This document shows positions 32,759-35,080 of a stretch of DNA of 35,080 nucleotides, piece after piece. The stretch is from JAZDKP01 sp043802925 (GTDB lineage Bacteria > Fibrobacterota > OXYB2-FULL-49-7 > JAEUSG01): assembly GCA_043802925.1 (NCBI GenBank), contig JAZDKP010000095.1:1-35080 (forward strand), given 5' to 3'. Under the pieces are notes generated by a model that worked only from the letters and a program-made list of their open reading frames with translations, had not been told where the DNA came from and made no database searches. The position numbers and the translations under genes are program-made. Position 1 is the stretch's first letter, and each line of letters opens with the position of its first letter.

Positions 32759-35080
32759 ATGCCCAAAGACGATATCGTTCTACGCGAACTCCAGGCCAGG
32801 ATTCCCTCGTTAAAAGATTTCATCAGAAAGAGCTGGGATATTGTCATACGTCTGGATGAAAAGGGAAGGGTTTGCGCCATCGGCGGCCAGGAAAATATCG
32901 AACCCTTCAATCAAAACCTCATCCTGAATAAAGAAATTGATGAACTTTACGATATGCCAAAGACCGGCCGGCCGGCTGATTGGGTAACGGATTTGTTGGC
33001 AAAAAAAGAGTTCACCCTCGACGATCTCATTCATTCTGACAAGGCCTTTCGCTCAAAAAACGTGTTTGAAAACACGGAGATTGGCTATGGCTTCTATTCC
33101 GATATCCCGGCTTCGATTCTATACCTCAGTAACCTGGCCGGGATAGGTCTATTCGGCATCATTCGTTTCAGGGAGTTGGCAAAGACGGTCAGCCTTTTGA
33201 ACAGAGAACCTTTTATCATGGTTGATAAAAATGAAAATCTGCGCGGGTTCAATGCAAAATTCCTGGCCTATTTCCCAGACAACGCCTCTTCCCCGCATAA
33301 AATCCTCGGCAGGCCGATTGGGGAATGGGTCTGCCCCAATCCTCTCGCCCTCATCCGCAACACCGGTACGGCCTCTGATAAGATCCGTAGCCAACAGTGG
33401 CGCCCCCTGTTTTCAGCGACCCCAGCTGCTTTTCAGAACCTTGTCACCCCGTTTTTTCCGGATCGCAAGAATCTCACTTTTTCTTCCAGCGGAGCGGTCT
33501 GGACGCCCACGATCGAGGACGACCGCGGGTTATTGGAATTGGCCCCCCGTATCGATACCACACAATTCGATTATAAATTCATTCTGGAACTCCTGGTAGA
33601 AAATGGCCCTCTGCCAAGTTTCATCATCAACGGGGATTCCGCGGACAGCTACCTTTTTCCGGATTTCCAAGGCTATCTGACGGGCTTTGATCCGATAACC
33701 CATTTGTTCAGAATAAAAAAACAAGGAGAGATGGCGCATGAAGCCCTCTCCCCGGAAACCGTGCCGCCGGGCCGGTATTCTCTGGAAATCATTAAAAAAG
33801 GCCCTTCCTTTTTCCTCTTTCTGAACGACCAGTTAAAACTCACCTTCCACGACACCGCCCCTATCGAAAAGCAGACGGGAATACAATATCTCTATGCCTC
33901 CGTCAACGGCCCCATACGGATCATGGCAATGCAGGGCTATACCCTGCCACGGGAAGAGATGGCGGAGGATCCGGAAGTTTCTTTCGTGAATCCGGCCCCG
34001 AATTTCCTTCAATTCCACCAGGTGCTGGATAACCGCGTGGTTAATTTCAAAGGAGAGTTTTTCTACGCGCTTCACTTCTACGACATCACCCCGCTGCGGC
34101 AGGCCCTTCTCTCCCTCGAAAAACAGCGTGCACAAATCATGCAGGATCGGGACCGTTTCAAGTCCCTGTTGAAAAAAGAGCAGCCATCGGCCCCTGTAAT
34201 CATCGGCGCATCGGCCGTCATGCAGCAGCTGATTGAAAAGGCCCGGATTGCCTCTCAATCGTCCGCCTCCGTATTACTACAGGGCGAAACCGGGACCGGC
34301 AAGGGACTGCTGGCCGAATTCATCCACCGGAACAGCCTCTATCAGAATGGCCCTTTTGTCAAGGTTGATTGCGCCGAACTGCCCGAAAGCCTCCTGGAAA
34401 GCGAACTTTTCGGCCATGAAAAAGGGGCGTTCACCGGCGCGATCCAGTCCCGGGTGGGAAAACTGGAAGCCGCGCACAGCGGGACGCTCTTTCTGGATGA
34501 AATCGGCAACCTCACCCTTTCCATCCAGGCGAAGCTGCTCCATTTTCTTCAGGATTTCACCCTGGTGCGGTTGGGCAGCAACCAGGAAATCAAGGTGGCC
34601 ACGCGCATCATCGCTGCTTCAAACCGCGACTTGAAGCAGCTCGTGGAAAAAGGACTGTTCCGCGCAGACCTTTTCTACCGGCTGGATGCCGTGTCATTGG
34701 ATTTGCCGCCGCTTCGCGAGCGCAAGGAGGACATTCCCGATCTTTGCATCTCTCTGCTTAAAAACTACAACAGGAAGTTCAATCGTTCCGTCAAGAAATT
34801 AACGCCCGCGGCATTTCAGCGCTTGATGGCGCATGACTGGCCGGGCAACATCCGCGAATTGGAAAATGTGATTCAAAAAGCCGTCATCTATAGCGACAAG
34901 GACACCCTCGCGCCGGAGAACCTTGAGATTCCCGAGCAAAAAAAGGCTTTCCACAAAAAGCAAGCCCCGCTAAAAATCCCGACCCGGAATCCCCGCGCCT
35001 TACGGCGTGAGCATTGCATTGAATTGCTGGAAAAGAACAACGGCATTATCCGCTGGGCCGCGCGCGAGGCCAAAGTGTCC
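32759..35080 (+). CDS. Sigma-54 enhancer-binding regulator with jelly-roll-like sensor, 3' end cut
   Basis: 774 codons visible; it runs off the right edge. No signal peptide or membrane segment: cytosolic. The AAA+ domain has Walker A GETGTGKG (509-516), the sigma-54-contacting GAFTGA (556-561), Walker B TLFLDE (576-581) and FRADLFYRLD. A Fis-type helix-turn-helix starts near the end (REHCIELLEKNNGI) but is cut. The N-terminal half lacks a phosphoreceiver. About 148-195 is PAS-like (PFIMVDKNENLRGFN). About 239-396 alternates beta strands, ending GRYSLEIIKKGPSFFLFLND and YLYASVNGP, like a jelly-roll/LamG or glycan-binding module. The 425-460 segment (FFYALHFYDITPL) again looks PAS-like and leads to a helical linker. 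It probably senses a ligand and drives the divergent secreted-protein operon. Confidence 0.88.
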   Translation, partial: MPKDDIVLRELQARIPSLKDFIRKSWDIVIRLDEKGRVCAIGGQENIEPFNQNLILNKEIDELYDMPKTGRPADWVTDLLAKKEFTLDDLIHSDKAFRSKNVFENTEIGYGFYSDIPASILYLSNLAGIGLFGIIRFRELAKTVSLLNREPFIMVDKNENLRGFNAKFLAYFPDNASSPHKILGRPIGEWVCPNPLALIRNTGTASDKIRSQQWRPLFSATPAAFQNLVTPFFPDRKNLTFSSSGAVWTPTIEDDRGLLELAPRIDTTQFDYKFILELLVENGPLPSFIINGDSADSYLFPDFQGYLTGFDPITHLFRIKKQGEMAHEALSPETVPPGRYSLEIIKKGPSFFLFLNDQLKLTFHDTAPIEKQTGIQYLYASVNGPIRIMAMQGYTLPREEMAEDPEVSFVNPAPNFLQFHQVLDNRVVNFKGEFFYALHFYDITPLRQALLSLEKQRAQIMQDRDRFKSLLKKEQPSAPVIIGASAVMQQLIEKARIASQSSASVLLQGETGTGKGLLAEFIHRNSLYQNGPFVKVDCAELPESLLESELFGHEKGAFTGAIQSRVGKLEAAHSGTLFLDEIGNLTLSIQAKLLHFLQDFTLVRLGSNQEIKVATRIIAASNRDLKQLVEKGLFRADLFYRLDAVSLDLPPLRERKEDIPDLCISLLKNYNRKFNRSVKKLTPAAFQRLMAHDWPGNIRELENVIQKAVIYSDKDTLAPENLEIPEQKKAFHKKQAPLKIPTRNPRALRREHCIELLEKNNGIIRWAAREAKVS

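Noticed and set aside
1..35080. CRISPR arrays, transposases, tRNA or rRNA genes
   Set aside because: No repeat-spacer pattern, transposase motif or RNA-gene signature was recognised anywhere in the window.

Overview
The window looks like a chromosomal segment of a GC-rich Gram-negative bacterium in or near the Fibrobacteres-Chlorobi-Bacteroidetes (FCB) superphylum. Four secreted proteins end in type A sorting domains of the type IX secretion system (T9SS). There are also FCB-style lipoproteins, one with Ig-like domains, and a CsgG-like lipoprotein-biogenesis family protein. A Fibrobacterota/Chitinispirillia-type organism would fit, but this is inferred from gene content, not from a marker gene. 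No rRNA, tRNA, CRISPR array or transposase was seen.

Left part (1-9092): the 5' end of a uronate isomerase-like gene runs off the left edge. It is followed by a DUF3332 lipoprotein, a full-length clpB disaggregase with a good sigma-54-type -24/-12 motif upstream, a convergent M20 amidohydrolase, and three consecutive paralogous glycosyltransferase family 2 genes that each carry TPR repeats.

Middle part (9106-17588, all minus strand): one run holds an Ig-like lipoprotein, a STAS anti-anti-sigma factor, thymidylate kinase, a CsgG-like protein and a second lipoprotein. Upstream is a tight run of NAD malic enzyme, MFS transporter, two-CW protein and DUF1232 membrane protein. Divergent from it is an AGE-family sugar epimerase (17766-19076).

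19077-19768 has no long gene, but I read two small ones: a four-cysteine protein broken by a single frameshift, and a Trp-rich 38-residue ORF with a strong ribosome binding site. A DUF4143-type ATPase follows, then a minus-strand GT4 glycosyltransferase and flippase-like membrane protein pair.

Right part (23309-35080): the most interesting region. A minus-strand operon encodes four secreted proteins. Three share a carbohydrate-binding-like N-terminal domain, an Asp-box (sialidase-like) beta-propeller and a T9SS tail; the fourth is a parallel beta-helix protein with a T9SS tail. Divergent from it, across an AT-rich 257-base region, lies a sigma-54 enhancer-binding regulator whose N-terminal half contains a predicted jelly-roll (lectin-like) module rather than a standard receiver. 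The region between holds a possible -24/-12 promoter for the operon and a direct repeat that could be the activator site. I read this as a candidate glycan-sensing and surface or secreted glycan-acting system; substrate and function are unknown.
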